Assembly (NCBI GenBank): GCA_017529925.1
Contig: JAFXMZ010000020.1
Location: 25,612-89,611 of the forward strand
Length of the DNA: 64,000 nucleotides
Direction of reading: 5' to 3'
DNA from: Clostridiales bacterium
Lineage (GTDB): Bacteria > Bacillota > Clostridia > Saccharofermentanales > Saccharofermentanaceae
The first letter of the stretch is position 1. Each line of letters opens with the position of its first letter. The notes beneath the pieces were generated by a model. That model ran no database searches. It had not been told where the DNA came from and saw only the letters and a list, made by a program, of their open reading frames with translations. The translations under genes and the position numbers were made by a program. This document shows positions 26,239 to 35,601 of this stretch, one piece after another.

Positions 26239-28002
26239 TCAGCTCCTCAGGCCTGCCATATATCTCGAGTAATACTTCTCGTATTTCTCCTCGCTCGAGC
26301 GGTCCTTACGCTGCTTGAAGTCGTGCATATATGTTTCGCTCTTTCCGTCGGAGGACTTAAAGCGGTATGCGATAGCTACGATGTTCATGCTGTGATCGGC
26401 GATCCTGCCGCAGCTGTAGAGGATGTCATTGAAGACGAATCCCTGCTGTGCGGTGCAGATACCTTCTGCAAGACGTTCGACATGTGTCGCCTTGAAGGCA
26501 TCGCACATCTCGCTTATGACGATCCTCAGGGGGCCGACCTCATCGGCATTCTCGGCATCGGGAGAAAGGTAGCAGTTTATCGAAAGGGAGTAGACCTCCT
26601 TGACTGCAGCCAGGAGTCTTTTGATCTCCTCCTGAGCCTTATCGGAGAAGTGTATGTCCTTGGTCTTTATCTCTTCGGCGGAGTTTGCCATATAGGAAGC
26701 ATGGTCGGCGATACGCTCGATCTCTCCAATTGCCTGGAGCATCTTGGATGACCTGTTCTTGTCATAGACGGAAAGGTGCTGCGTTGTCGTGAGCTTCATG
26801 AGGTATGAACCTATATGGTCCTCATATCCGTCGATCTTCTCTTCGTTCTTCTTGATGAAATCGAAGTCATCATCGTTATATCCGTTAAGGAGCATATCGG
26901 TCGCCTTGTCGAGTCCGGTCTTCGCCTTGGATATCATCTTGTTCATCGAATTGGATACCTCTGCAACGGCGATAGGAGGCGTCAGCATGAGACGCTCGTC
27001 GAGCCTGAACTCCTGCTCCTCATCCGTATCCCTGACGATAACGTGTGCGATCTTTACGAGAAGACGGCTGAAGGGGAAGAGAACGAGAGTGTTCGCGATG
27101 TTGAATATCGAGTGGAATGCGGCGATGCCGACGATGCCGATGACCTGATCCGCAAAAGCGAAATCGAATATCGCATTCAGGCCGCAGAAGAATGTGAGCC
27201 AGAGGACAGCTCCTATGAGCTTGATGGTGACATGGATGACAGTAACTCTCTTGGCGTCGCGGTTAACGCCGATCGACGACAGGATGGCAGTCATACACGT
27301 TCCGATGTTGGCACCTATGATGATCGGGATCGCCATACCGTATGAGATCTGACCTGTGAGGGCTAAACTCTGGAGGATACCGATAGCGGCTGCGGAACTC
27401 TGGATGATGCCTGTTATGACGGTACCTGCGAGTACGCCGAGAAGAGGATTGTTGAAAGCTGTCAGGATCTTGGTAAAGCTGTCCATCTCCTTGAGAGGAG
27501 CCATGGATCCGGACATCATCGTCATGCCCTGCATAAGTATTCCGAAACCGATGAACATGGCGCCGATATCCTTGCGTCTCTGGTGCTTTGACACCATGAT
27601 CATAATGATACCGATGAGAGCGAATATGAGCGAAAAGCATTTGGGCTCGAGCAGTCTCAGGAAGAAGTTACCGCTTCCCGATATACCCGACATCGAAAGG
27701 ATCCACGCGGTAAGGGTAGTTCCTATATCCGAACCGAAAATGACACCGACAGTCTGTCCGAGTTCCATGATGCCGGAGTTGACAAAACCGACGAGCATTA
27801 CCGTCATTGCCGAGGATGACTGGATGGCTATCGTAATGACTGCGCCGATCGCAAGTCCCTTGAAGGGGTTGTCGGTCGCCTTGCGAAGGAGTTTCTCGAG
27901 CTTGCCTCCGGCAGTCTTCTTAAGTGCTTCCGAGAGGACATTCATTCCGTACAGGAAGAAAGCCAGACCTCCGAAGAGAGTTACAAAAGAGAAGATATCC
28001 AT
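26239..28002 (-). CDS. Na+/phosphate symporter with PhoU-like C-terminus
   Basis: The 587-residue membrane protein has the two inverted NptA repeats, each with the hallmark QSSSA/QSSAA loop (IAIQSSSAMTVML and GIIQSSAAAIGIL). The cytosolic C-terminal about 230 residues form a PhoU-like helical domain (HIGSYLMKLT.., IGEIERIADHA). It imports phosphate or another anion with Na+. A weak hairpin at about 26203-26221 may end the transcript. Confidence 0.92.
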   Translation of the reverse strand: MDIFSFVTLFGGLAFFLYGMNVLSEALKKTAGGKLEKLLRKATDNPFKGLAIGAVITIAIQSSSAMTVMLVGFVNSGIMELGQTVGVIFGSDIGTTLTAWILSMSGISGSGNFFLRLLEPKCFSLIFALIGIIMIMVSKHQRRKDIGAMFIGFGILMQGMTMMSGSMAPLKEMDSFTKILTAFNNPLLGVLAGTVITGIIQSSAAAIGILQSLALTGQISYGMAIPIIIGANIGTCMTAILSSIGVNRDAKRVTVIHVTIKLIGAVLWLTFFCGLNAIFDFAFADQVIGIVGIAAFHSIFNIANTLVLFPFSRLLVKIAHVIVRDTDEEQEFRLDERLMLTPPIAVAEVSNSMNKMISKAKTGLDKATDMLLNGYNDDDFDFIKKNEEKIDGYEDHIGSYLMKLTTTQHLSVYDKNRSSKMLQAIGEIERIADHASYMANSAEEIKTKDIHFSDKAQEEIKRLLAAVKEVYSLSINCYLSPDAENADEVGPLRIVISEMCDAFKATHVERLAEGICTAQQGFVFNDILYSCGRIADHSMNIVAIAYRFKSSDGKSETYMHDFKQRKDRSSEEKYEKYYSRYMAGLRS

Positions 28003-28114
28003 ATCATCACTCCGTCAAAAACAGTTTTATAACCGTGTATATTTTATCGCGTATCTTTTATGATGTAAATTAAGATCATTTGATCTTTTGCACAAATAGA
28101 TGAGCGTCTATGTA

Positions 28115-28143
28115 TTGAACGGAAAGCCGCATTTTGCTATAAT
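28115..28143 (+). promoter_or_regulatory. Promoter of the small lipoprotein gene
   Basis: TTGAAC (28115-28120), a 17-base spacer and TATAAT (28138-28143) precede a strong AAGGAGGG site. This decides the start at 28175 and argues against the longer reading frame from 28100, which would begin upstream of the transcript. Confidence 0.82.
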
Positions 28144-28174
28144 GCGCGCATATATCTGCAAGGAGGGTTCGGAG

Positions 28175-28744
28175 ATGAAGTCATTGAGGAAGACAGCAGC
28201 TGTTGTGATCATGGCGGCAATGGCCTTTTCGATGTGTGCCTGTTCAAAGGCGGAGAAGGAAAAGGACGAGGCCGGAGGGGACAAAAAATACGAGAAGAAG
28301 TTCGGCTCGTATGAGGTGTCCGAAGGCTGGGTCGAAGTCAGTTCGCATTCGAATCCGCCCTTCTATTTTTCATATTGTCAGGACGGTCATGAGAAGGATG
28401 ATCTTCCGAACAACATCGCCGTATATTGCGGAGAGGATAAGTACAGTGCAGATGACATTGCATTCAAAGATGATATACTTGTTACGCTGAACAAACAGGT
28501 CGAAGGCCTGGAGGGGACGACGGTCACGGGAAGCGGTATCACTTCGGACAAGGGATATCCGGTCTATATGTTTGAGATAAAGACGCCCGATGACAGGACG
28601 ATCCAGTATTATATCGCGGGTGAGAAGGAATATGTGATGGTCTCCGCCGCCATCTATGATGAGGATATGGCAAAGGAAGATAAGACGGAAGAGGTCGCGA
28701 AGGGAATCGTCGACTCTTTCGAATGGGATGATCAGGGAGAATAA
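28175..28744 (+). CDS. Small lipoprotein of unknown function
   Basis: The product is 189 residues, with a signal peptide and lipobox-like FSMCAC near residue 22-25. The mature part is charged near the N-terminus, then forms a mixed alpha/beta domain with two similar-looking beta hairpins, resembling small PsbP/DUF-type extracellular domains but not assignable. The next gene, a MATE transporter, starts 8 bases later, so they are co-transcribed. Confidence 0.75.
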   Translation: MKSLRKTAAVVIMAAMAFSMCACSKAEKEKDEAGGDKKYEKKFGSYEVSEGWVEVSSHSNPPFYFSYCQDGHEKDDLPNNIAVYCGEDKYSADDIAFKDDILVTLNKQVEGLEGTTVTGSGITSDKGYPVYMFEIKTPDDRTIQYYIAGEKEYVMVSAAIYDEDMAKEDKTEEVAKGIVDSFEWDDQGE

Positions 28745-28752
28745 GGACTGTT

Positions 28753-30114
28753 ATGCCGGATAAAGCAGTAAGAGAGAACAAGATGGGCACGATGCCCGTG
28801 AAGAGGCTCATCATTTCGATGTCCCTTCCGATGATGATATCGATGCTCGTGCAGGCGATGTATAATGTCGTCGACAGTATCTTCGTTGCGTGGCTTTCGG
28901 ACAAGGCTCTTACTGCAGCATCCCTTGCATTTCCGCTCCAGAATTTCATGATAGCCGTCGGAGGAGGAACCGGCGTAGGTATCAATGCACTGCTCTCCAA
29001 GGCTCTCGGCGAGAAGAAGCGTGATGAGGCCGACAGGGCGGCTAACAACGGTATCTTTCTCCAGCTCTTCAGTTATGCGCTCTTCGTTATCATCGGGGTT
29101 TTCTTCGTAAAAACCTATGCCGCATCACTGACTGACGATCCTGAGATAGCGGGATATGCATCCGATTATCTCAGATATATCTGCATATTCTCCTTCGGGC
29201 TGTTCATGCAGATGACTTTCGAGAGGCTCCTTCAGTCGACGGGAAGGACCATCCAGTCGATGATATCCCAGATGACAGGCGCCGTCATAAACATGATACT
29301 CGATCCGATAATGATATTCGGACTTATAGGATTCCCGAAACTCGGAATGTCGGGTGCGGCTATCGCCACCGTTATCGGTCAGAGCTGTGCCGCCGTAACA
29401 GGACTCATTTTGAACCTGAAGACCAACAAAGACATACAGCTGTCGATAAGGAAGATATTCTCACCCGTGGCATCTACCATAAAGAATATCTACTTTGTCG
29501 GCGTGCCTTCGATCCTCATGATCTCCATAGGATCTGTCATGACATATTTCATGAGCATCATCCTGGGCGGCTTCTCATACACTGCCCAGGCGGTATTCGG
29601 AGCTTACTTCAAGATACAGAGCTTCTTCTTCCTGCCGGTATTCGGCCTTAACAACGGCGTCATACCGGTCCTGGCATACAATTACGGAGCCAGGAAGAGG
29701 GAGAGGATTATGGAAGCCCTGAAGTTCGCTGTAATACTTGCTTTTGTCATGATGTCGGCCGGAACTGTAACAATGTTACTTATACCCAAACTGCTCCTCA
29801 TGGCATTCAAGGCCACTCCCGAGATGCTCGCGATAGGCATTCCCGCACTGCGTATCATAAGCCTTCACTTCCCGCTCGCGGGCATCGCGATCGTCTTGGG
29901 ATCCGTATTCCAGGCCTTTTCGAAAAGCTACTTCTCGCTCATCATCTCGCTTGCAAGACAGCTGATCGTCCTCCTGCCGGTGGCGTGGCTTCTGTCGCTT
30001 ACGGGGGTGCTCCAAAATATCTGGTGGGCGTTCATCATATCGGAGGTCGCATCGCTGACGCTTACGGCGGTCTTCTTCAAGTATGTAAAAAGGACCGTTG
30101 TCGACGAACTGTGA
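28753..30114 (+). CDS. MATE family efflux transporter
   Basis: The 453-residue protein has about 12 hydrophobic segments and MATE signatures (PMMISMLVQAMYNVVDSIFV at the start, MTFERLLQSTGRT, GVPSILM, PVLAYNYGA). This is the NorM/DinF-like clostridial group, different from the MATE at 10.5 kb. It should act as a Na+- or H+-coupled exporter; no substrate can be named. Confidence 0.92.
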   Translation: MPDKAVRENKMGTMPVKRLIISMSLPMMISMLVQAMYNVVDSIFVAWLSDKALTAASLAFPLQNFMIAVGGGTGVGINALLSKALGEKKRDEADRAANNGIFLQLFSYALFVIIGVFFVKTYAASLTDDPEIAGYASDYLRYICIFSFGLFMQMTFERLLQSTGRTIQSMISQMTGAVINMILDPIMIFGLIGFPKLGMSGAAIATVIGQSCAAVTGLILNLKTNKDIQLSIRKIFSPVASTIKNIYFVGVPSILMISIGSVMTYFMSIILGGFSYTAQAVFGAYFKIQSFFFLPVFGLNNGVIPVLAYNYGARKRERIMEALKFAVILAFVMMSAGTVTMLLIPKLLLMAFKATPEMLAIGIPALRIISLHFPLAGIAIVLGSVFQAFSKSYFSLIISLARQLIVLLPVAWLLSLTGVLQNIWWAFIISEVASLTLTAVFFKYVKRTVVDEL

Positions 30115-30151
30115 TACTATAGTCGTATAAAAGACTACGGGGGATGATACC

Positions 30152-30985
30152 ATGATCAACATAGGATGCCACCTGCCTTCATCAGGCGGATTCCTGGCTA
30201 TGGGCAGGCATGCAACTGAGCTTGGGGCTGATACTTTTGCCTTTTTTACCAGAAATCCCAGGGGAGGCGCTGCCAAAGAGATAGATCCAAAAGATGCGGA
30301 GGCGCTTGTCACCTACATGAAAGAGAATTCATTCGGTAAGCTCGTTGCCCATGCACCCTATACCATGAACGTATGCGCTGCAAAGGAAGACATAAGGAAG
30401 TTCTCGCGGGAGATGCTCGCTGACGATCTGGAGAGGATGCAGTATGTTCCCGGCAATTACTATAATTTCCATCCGGGTTCACATGTAGGACAGGGAGCGG
30501 AAGCGGCGGTCGTCATGATAGCCGATGCGGTAAATTTCGCGCTGAAGGAGGAGCATCAGACCACGCTCCTTCTCGAGACTATGGCGGGAAAGGGTTCCGA
30601 GGTCGGACGCAATTTCGAGGAGATAAGAGCGATAATCGACAGGATCGAGCTCAGTGACAAGGTAGGCGTATGCTTTGATACATGCCACACATGGGACGGA
30701 GGATATGATGTCAGGGATGACCTTGACGGGGTCCTCAGGGAGTTTGATGAAGTGATCGGCATAGACAGGCTCAAGGCTGTTCATCTCAACGATTCCAAGA
30801 ATGACCGTGACACGCATAAGGACAGGCATGAGGTCATAGGTTCGGGCTTCCTCGGAGAGGACGGCATCAGGAGGGCCGTGACGCACCCTCTCCTGCAGGG
30901 GAAACCTTTTATCCTCGAGACTCCGAATGAGGATCCGGGATATAAAAAAGAAATTGCCCTCATCCGAGAGTGGATGATAAAATAA
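30152..30985 (+). CDS. nfo: Deoxyribonuclease IV (apurinic/apyrimidinic endonuclease)
   Basis: The 277-residue TIM-barrel metalloenzyme shows the trinuclear zinc ligands in FHPGSHVGQG, LLLETMAGKGSEVG, GVCFDTCHTW, KAVHLNDSKN and DRHEVIGSG. It cleaves the backbone 5' to abasic sites in base-excision repair. A GGGGGA site precedes the ATG. It is followed by three very small genes. Confidence 0.95.
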   Translation: MINIGCHLPSSGGFLAMGRHATELGADTFAFFTRNPRGGAAKEIDPKDAEALVTYMKENSFGKLVAHAPYTMNVCAAKEDIRKFSREMLADDLERMQYVPGNYYNFHPGSHVGQGAEAAVVMIADAVNFALKEEHQTTLLLETMAGKGSEVGRNFEEIRAIIDRIELSDKVGVCFDTCHTWDGGYDVRDDLDGVLREFDEVIGIDRLKAVHLNDSKNDRDTHKDRHEVIGSGFLGEDGIRRAVTHPLLQGKPFILETPNEDPGYKKEIALIREWMIK

Positions 30986-31015
30986 CACCATATAGAGATC
31001 AGGGAGGACCATATC

Positions 31016-31402
31016 ATGGCATGTTTTCTCGTATCGGTTGCTGAGGCGGCAGTAGTTTCCGTCATAAATCATTTTGTTCCTGAGAAGAAGGATGAGGGGT
31101 CTTACAAGATCTCAATGAAGACGAAGCTCAAGTGGCTTTCGGGAATGCTCTGGGGCGGTTCCGCTCTCCTTGCGCTCGAACATGTATGGCACGGTGAGAT
31201 CATAGCGACACCTCCGTTCCTGTCTGCTATGAAGAATGCAGAGGATGCGGCAACGATGTTCCATGAGATGGCGACCGTAGGTGTCTGTATGGCACTTCTT
31301 ATAACATCCGTCTGGGTGATAATGTGCCTGGCGGCAGACAGGATGGCAGCAAGGGCTCATAAGTCCGAACCTGCAAAAGCAGCAAAGGAGGCTTCAAGAT
31401 GA
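31016..31402 (+). CDS. Small membrane protein of unknown function (first of three)
   Basis: A 128-residue protein with two or three hydrophobic segments (about 1-20, 40-60 and 90-112) and a Lys/Ala-rich tail. It overlaps the next gene by 4 bases (ATGA), so they are translationally coupled. I do not recognise the family. A His/Glu pair (LEHVWHGE) and HEMATVG are the only notable polar positions in the hydrophobic part. Confidence 0.75.
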   Translation: MACFLVSVAEAAVVSVINHFVPEKKDEGSYKISMKTKLKWLSGMLWGGSALLALEHVWHGEIIATPPFLSAMKNAEDAATMFHEMATVGVCMALLITSVWVIMCLAADRMAARAHKSEPAKAAKEASR

Positions 31403-31716
31403 CACTTCTCATTACTGTATTTGCTGCACTTTTCTTCACATATAAGTGGTATTGCGACAAGGACGGAAAGTCGTGCTTCGGTCCTTTGTGCCTCATCCTC
31501 TGGGGCGCATCGCTCATGTGGACCGTTGATGCTCTTTTCGAGTTCGCTGAACTGAAGGAAGAGTATTTCAATCCGGCTCCCGCAGATATGCTGAACGACA
31601 CTTTCCTGGGATTCACAGCCGTGGCGCTCGCACTCGTGATCTGGGTCGTGATCCTTCTCGTAAAGGATCCGAAGGGAAGAGTAAAGGAGGCTTTGAAGGG
31701 TGAACGTTCCGTCTGA
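31399..31716 (+). CDS. Small membrane protein of unknown function (second of three)
   Basis: A 105-residue protein with three hydrophobic segments (about 1-15, 26-45 and 72-90). The acidic stretch between the last two and the opening resemble the preceding gene, and the two overlap by 4 bases, so they may be diverged partners of one membrane complex. Function unknown. Confidence 0.72.
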   Translation: MTLLITVFAALFFTYKWYCDKDGKSCFGPLCLILWGASLMWTVDALFEFAELKEEYFNPAPADMLNDTFLGFTAVALALVIWVVILLVKDPKGRVKEALKGERSV

Positions 31717-31876
31717 TCCCGTAATGCTCCTGAGCTTTATCAACACCCAGCTCCGCGATAACCACGATTCACTCGATGACCTCTGTTCATCATACGGGAT
31801 ATCGAGAGAGGAACTGGAGAGGAAACTGTCGAACATCAACTATACATACGATGAAAGTTCAAACCGTTTTGTCTGA
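31700..31876 (+). CDS. 58-residue soluble protein (third of three)
   Basis: A GTG start at 31700 lies 9 bases after GGAGG (31686-31690), inside the end of the preceding gene (17-base overlap). The product is acidic and helical (NTQLRDNHDSLDDLCSSYG, then SREELERKLSNINYTYDE) with an HTH-like spacing, and ends with a stop codon located inside the terminator stem. Coupled starts and a good ribosome site support expression. Confidence 0.72.
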   Translation: MNVPSDPVMLLSFINTQLRDNHDSLDDLCSSYGISREELERKLSNINYTYDESSNRFV

Positions 31877-31901
31877 AAAATCAAGGGCAAAACGGTTTTT
31901 T
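31861..31901 (+). terminator. Terminator overlapping the stop codon of the 58-residue gene
   Basis: An 11-bp stem (31861-31871 with 31888-31898) runs into T6. The TGA at 31874-31876 is in the loop. Confidence 0.88.
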
Positions 31902-31957
31902 CGTGATATACTTTTTAGCGGCAAATAATATAGATCACATAGAAGGAGATCACAAAT

Positions 31958-33553
31958 ATGAGTCAGAAACCTGTAGTACTGATGGTATTGGACGGTTACG
32001 GCATCTCTGAGCGCGAGGACTATAATGCAATCGCGATGGCAAAGACTCCCGTAATGGATAAGCTCAAGGCAGAGTGCCCCTTTGTTCTGGGATCCGCTTC
32101 GGGTCTTGCAGTCGGACTTCCCGACGGACAGATGGGTAATTCCGAGGTCGGACATATGAATATCGGTTCGGGAAGGATCATCTATCAGGATCTCACCCTT
32201 ATCACAAAGTATATTGAGGACGGAGTATTCTTTGAGAACGAAGAGCTCCTCCGTGCGATAAACAACTGCAAGGAGAAGGGATCGGATCTTCACATCTGGG
32301 GCCTTCTTTCTGACGGCGGCGTTCATTCCCACAACACACACCTCTACGCTCTGATCGAGATGTGTAAGAAGAACGGACTTGAGAACGTATATGTTCATCC
32401 CTTCTTCGACGGACGTGATACTCCCCCGGCATCCGGCAAGGAATACCTCACGCAGCTCATCGAAAAGATGGACGAGATCGGCGTCGGCAAGGTTGCTTCC
32501 ATGTCCGGAAGATATTATGCGATGGACAGGGACAATAACTGGGACCGTATCCAGAAGGCATATGACTCTCTCGTTATAGGAGAGGGCGTAAAGGCTACAG
32601 ATCCCATACAGGCGATGCAGGAGTCTTACGATAACGGAGTAACGGACGAATTCGTTCTCCCTACAGTGATCGTTAATGAGGACGGTTCACCCGTATCCCT
32701 CGTTAAGCCTGATGACTCGATAATCTTCTTCAACTTCCGCCCTGACCGTGCAAGAGAGATAACAAAGGCATTCTGCTTCTCCGATGATGATATCGCGGCA
32801 CAGGCCGGCAACGCCGATGATCCCAAGTGCATCAAGTTCCTTAAGCGCCATAACGGTTTCATGCCCCTCACATATGTCTGCTTCAAGGATTATGACGAGA
32901 CGATCCCCAACAAGTTCGTCGCTTTCAAGAAGGAAGAGATCGTCAATACACTCGGTGAGTATCTTGCGGCTAATAACTTAAGACAGCTCCGTATCGCCGA
33001 GACAGAGAAGTATGCTCACGTAACGTTCTTCTTCAACGGCGGTCTTGAGGAGCCCAACAAGGGTGAGGACCGTACACTCGTTAATTCACCGAAGGTAGCA
33101 ACATATGATCTCCAGCCTGAGATGAGCGCTCCCGAAGTATCGGAGAAGCTCGATGCCGCTATCACATCCGGTGAATATGACGTCATCATCATCAACTTCG
33201 CCAACCCTGACATGGTCGGTCACACCGGTGTCCTCGAGGCAGCCATAAAGGCCGTCGAGAGAGTCGACGAGTGTGTCGGCGCCGCTGTCGAGGCTGTAAA
33301 GAAGATGGACGGTGTCCTCTTCGTATGTGCAGACCACGGTAATGCGGAGCAGATGCTCAACTACGAGACAGGAGAGCCCCACACGGCCCACACGACTAAT
33401 CCCGTTCCCTTCATCCTCTACAATTACGATGATTCCTATACTTTGAGAGAGGGAGGAAGGCTCTGTGATATCGCACCTACGCTCCTCGAGGTAATGGGAC
33501 TTCCCCAGCCCAAGGAGATGACAGGTAAGTCGCTCCTCGTGAAGAAGGGATAA
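31958..33553 (+). CDS. gpmI: 2,3-bisphosphoglycerate-independent phosphoglycerate mutase
   Basis: The 531-residue enzyme interconverts 3- and 2-phosphoglycerate. It has the alkaline-phosphatase-fold metal ligands: LDGYG at the start, the phosphoserine region GNSEVGH, HPFFDGRDTPP, FFNFRPDRARE, NFANPDMVGHTG, and CADHGNAEQM near the end. AAGGAGAT precedes the ATG. Terminators bracket the gene, so it is monocistronic and glycolytic. Confidence 0.97.
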   Translation: MSQKPVVLMVLDGYGISEREDYNAIAMAKTPVMDKLKAECPFVLGSASGLAVGLPDGQMGNSEVGHMNIGSGRIIYQDLTLITKYIEDGVFFENEELLRAINNCKEKGSDLHIWGLLSDGGVHSHNTHLYALIEMCKKNGLENVYVHPFFDGRDTPPASGKEYLTQLIEKMDEIGVGKVASMSGRYYAMDRDNNWDRIQKAYDSLVIGEGVKATDPIQAMQESYDNGVTDEFVLPTVIVNEDGSPVSLVKPDDSIIFFNFRPDRAREITKAFCFSDDDIAAQAGNADDPKCIKFLKRHNGFMPLTYVCFKDYDETIPNKFVAFKKEEIVNTLGEYLAANNLRQLRIAETEKYAHVTFFFNGGLEEPNKGEDRTLVNSPKVATYDLQPEMSAPEVSEKLDAAITSGEYDVIIINFANPDMVGHTGVLEAAIKAVERVDECVGAAVEAVKKMDGVLFVCADHGNAEQMLNYETGEPHTAHTTNPVPFILYNYDDSYTLREGGRLCDIAPTLLEVMGLPQPKEMTGKSLLVKKG

Positions 33554-33588
33554 GATAAAGCCCGTTTAAGGCAATATGACAGTTTAAG

Positions 33589-33630
33589 GATCCCCGTGCA
33601 CCCTTTATAAGGGGTTGCGCGGGGATCTTT
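33589..33630 (+). terminator. Terminator after gpmI
   Basis: A long GC-rich stem (33589-33603 with 33612-33627) ends in TTTT. Confidence 0.88.
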
Positions 33631-33714
33631 TCGCAGTGATTTTTACTTCTGTGAAAATCGCGGGAAATGTTGTTCTTTTCGATGTTTATAAGGCATTTGA
33701 CAAAAGTTTTTGCC

Positions 33715-33743
33715 TTGATAACGGAGGTGCACTGCCTTATAAT
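33715..33743 (+). promoter_or_regulatory. Strong promoter of the NifU-like/GGGtGRT operon
   Basis: TTGATA (33715-33720), a 17-base spacer and a perfect TATAAT (33738-33743) lie 33 bases before the start codon, with AAAGGAG between. This suits a highly expressed operon. Confidence 0.82.
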
Positions 33744-33775
33744 TACTATATTCTGTCTACAAAGGAGAATAATAT

Positions 33776-34468
33776 ATGATTTACTCAACAGAAGTTAAAA
33801 ACATGTGCCCTGTAACACAGGGAGTGCATCATGGCGCAGCGCCTATCCCCGAGGAGGCAAAGTGGGTAAAGGCAAAGCAGGTTGAGGACATCTCCGGATA
33901 CACACACGGTATCGGCTGGTGTGCACCTCAGCAGGGATGCTGCAAGCTTTCCCTCAATGTTAAGAACGGTATCATCCAGGAAGCTCTCGTAGAGACCATC
34001 GGATGCTCCGGAATGACACACTCCGCTGCTATGGCTGCTGAGATCCTTCCCGGACTTACAGTCCTTGAGGCACTTAATACGGACCTCGTCTGCGACGCTA
34101 TCAACACGGCAATGAGAGAGCTCTTCCTCCAGATCGTTTACGGAAGAACACAGAGTGCTTTCTCCGAGGACGGACTCCAGATCGGCGCAGGTCTTGAGGA
34201 TCTCGGTAAGGGAACACGTTCCATGATCGGTACGACATACGGTACTGTTGCAAAGGGACCTCGTTACCTCGAGCTCACTGACGGTTACATCACAGAGGTC
34301 GGACTCGACGAGAATGACGAGATCATCGGCTACAAGTATGTTAATTTCGGTAAGATGATGGACTTCATGAAGGCCGGCGATGATGCCAATACCGCTTTCG
34401 AGAAGGCTTCGGGCAAGTACGGAAGAGTTGCTGATGCAGTTCGTTTCATCGACCCCAGAAAAGAGTAA
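33776..34468 (+). CDS. NifU-like Fe-S scaffold-type protein paired with GGGtGRT
   Basis: The 230-residue protein has a NifU_N/IscU-like region (about 45-130) with the cysteines of GWCAPQQGCCKL and ETIGCSGMTHS, which could hold an Fe-S cluster. The last 60 residues are a small extra beta domain. Members of this family are found next to GGGtGRT genes, as here (20-base gap). The segment GCSGMTHSAAMAA is characteristic of the group. The codon choice in both genes is strongly biased to C- or T-ending common codons, which suggests high expression. The actual acceptor and reaction are not known. Confidence 0.85.
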   Translation: MIYSTEVKNMCPVTQGVHHGAAPIPEEAKWVKAKQVEDISGYTHGIGWCAPQQGCCKLSLNVKNGIIQEALVETIGCSGMTHSAAMAAEILPGLTVLEALNTDLVCDAINTAMRELFLQIVYGRTQSAFSEDGLQIGAGLEDLGKGTRSMIGTTYGTVAKGPRYLELTDGYITEVGLDENDEIIGYKYVNFGKMMDFMKAGDDANTAFEKASGKYGRVADAVRFIDPRKE

Positions 34469-34488
34469 GAAAGCGAGGAATAAATACC

Positions 34489-35508
34489 ATGGCATTATTT
34501 GAATCATATGAGAGAAGAGAGCCTCAGATCCTTGCCAAGCTCAAGGAGTACGGCATCTCATCCATCGAAGAGTGTAAAGAGATCACAGAGGCTGCAGGCA
34601 TCGACGTATATCACCTGATCGAAGGCATCCAGCCTATCTGCTTCGAGAACGCTAAGTGGGCTTACACCGTAGGTGCCGCTATCGCTATCAAGAAGGGCTG
34701 CCGCAAGGCTGCTGACGCTGCTGCTGCTATCGGCGAAGGCCTCCAGTCTTTCTGTATCCCCGGTTCCGTTGCTGATACACGTAAGGTTGGTCTCGGACAC
34801 GGTAACCTCGGCAAGATGCTCCTCGAAGAGGACACAGAGTGCTTCGCATTCCTCGCAGGCCACGAGTCTTTCGCTGCTGCTGAGGGTGCTATCGGAATCG
34901 CTGAGAAGGCTAACAAGGTTCGCCAGAAGCCCCTCCGCGTTATCCTCAACGGTCTCGGCAAGGATGCTGCACAGATCATCTCCAGGATCAACGGCTTTAC
35001 ATTCATCGAGACAGAGTATGATCCTTATACGAATACCGTAAAGGAGATCTCCAGAAAGTGCTATTCCAAGGATCCCGAGTCTCCCCGTGCTAAGGTTAAC
35101 TGCTACGGTGCAAATGATGTTTGCGAGGGTGTAGCTATCATGTGGAAGGAGAATGTTGACGTATCCATCACAGGTAACTCCACGAACCCCACAAGATTCC
35201 AGCATCCTGTTGCAGGTACATATAAGAAGGAGCGCCTCGAGGCAGGCAAGAAGTACTTCTCCGTTGCCAGTGGCGGCGGTACGGGACGTACTCTCCATCC
35301 TGATAACATGGCTGCAGGTCCTGCTTCCTACGGTATGACCGATACTATGGGCCGTATGCACTCCGATGCTCAGTTCGCAGGTTCTTCTTCAGTTCCCGCA
35401 CATGTTGAGATGATGGGTCTTATCGGCGCAGGTAATAACCCGATGGTAGGTATGACAGTTTCTACTGCCGTTTCCATCGAGGAAGCTGCCAAGGCAGGCA
35501 AGTTCTGA
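34489..35508 (+). CDS. GGGtGRT family protein
   Basis: The 339-residue protein contains the family-defining GGGTGRT motif (SGGGTGRTLHPDNM) at about residue 265. The rest is a soluble, glycine- and alanine-rich alpha/beta protein with cysteines at CFENAKW, GCRKAA, SFCIPG, ECFAFL and NCYGANDVCEG. The family is widespread in anaerobes but functionally uncharacterised. Its tight linkage to a NifU-like scaffold suggests a metal-cluster or redox role. A terminator follows, so the operon has just two genes. Confidence 0.9.
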   Translation: MALFESYERREPQILAKLKEYGISSIEECKEITEAAGIDVYHLIEGIQPICFENAKWAYTVGAAIAIKKGCRKAADAAAAIGEGLQSFCIPGSVADTRKVGLGHGNLGKMLLEEDTECFAFLAGHESFAAAEGAIGIAEKANKVRQKPLRVILNGLGKDAAQIISRINGFTFIETEYDPYTNTVKEISRKCYSKDPESPRAKVNCYGANDVCEGVAIMWKENVDVSITGNSTNPTRFQHPVAGTYKKERLEAGKKYFSVASGGGTGRTLHPDNMAAGPASYGMTDTMGRMHSDAQFAGSSSVPAHVEMMGLIGAGNNPMVGMTVSTAVSIEEAAKAGKF

Positions 35509-35535
35509 TAAAGAGTAGATCATAATGAACATACA

Positions 35536-35568
35536 AAAGGAGCTGTCATTCCGGCAGCTCCTTTTGAT
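35536..35568 (+). terminator. Terminator after the GGGtGRT gene
   Basis: A 10-bp perfect stem (35536-35545 with 35555-35564) is followed by T residues. Confidence 0.9.
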
Positions 35569-35585
35569 TTGTCACGATATGAATG

Positions 35586-35601
35586 TATAATTGATGGCAT
35601 G
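35586..35601 (+). promoter_or_regulatory. -10 element abutting a start codon (possible leaderless mRNA)
   Basis: TATAAT (35586-35591) is separated by 7 bases from ATG 35599, the same geometry as at 10525-10540. No Shine-Dalgarno sequence is present. Confidence 0.6.
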
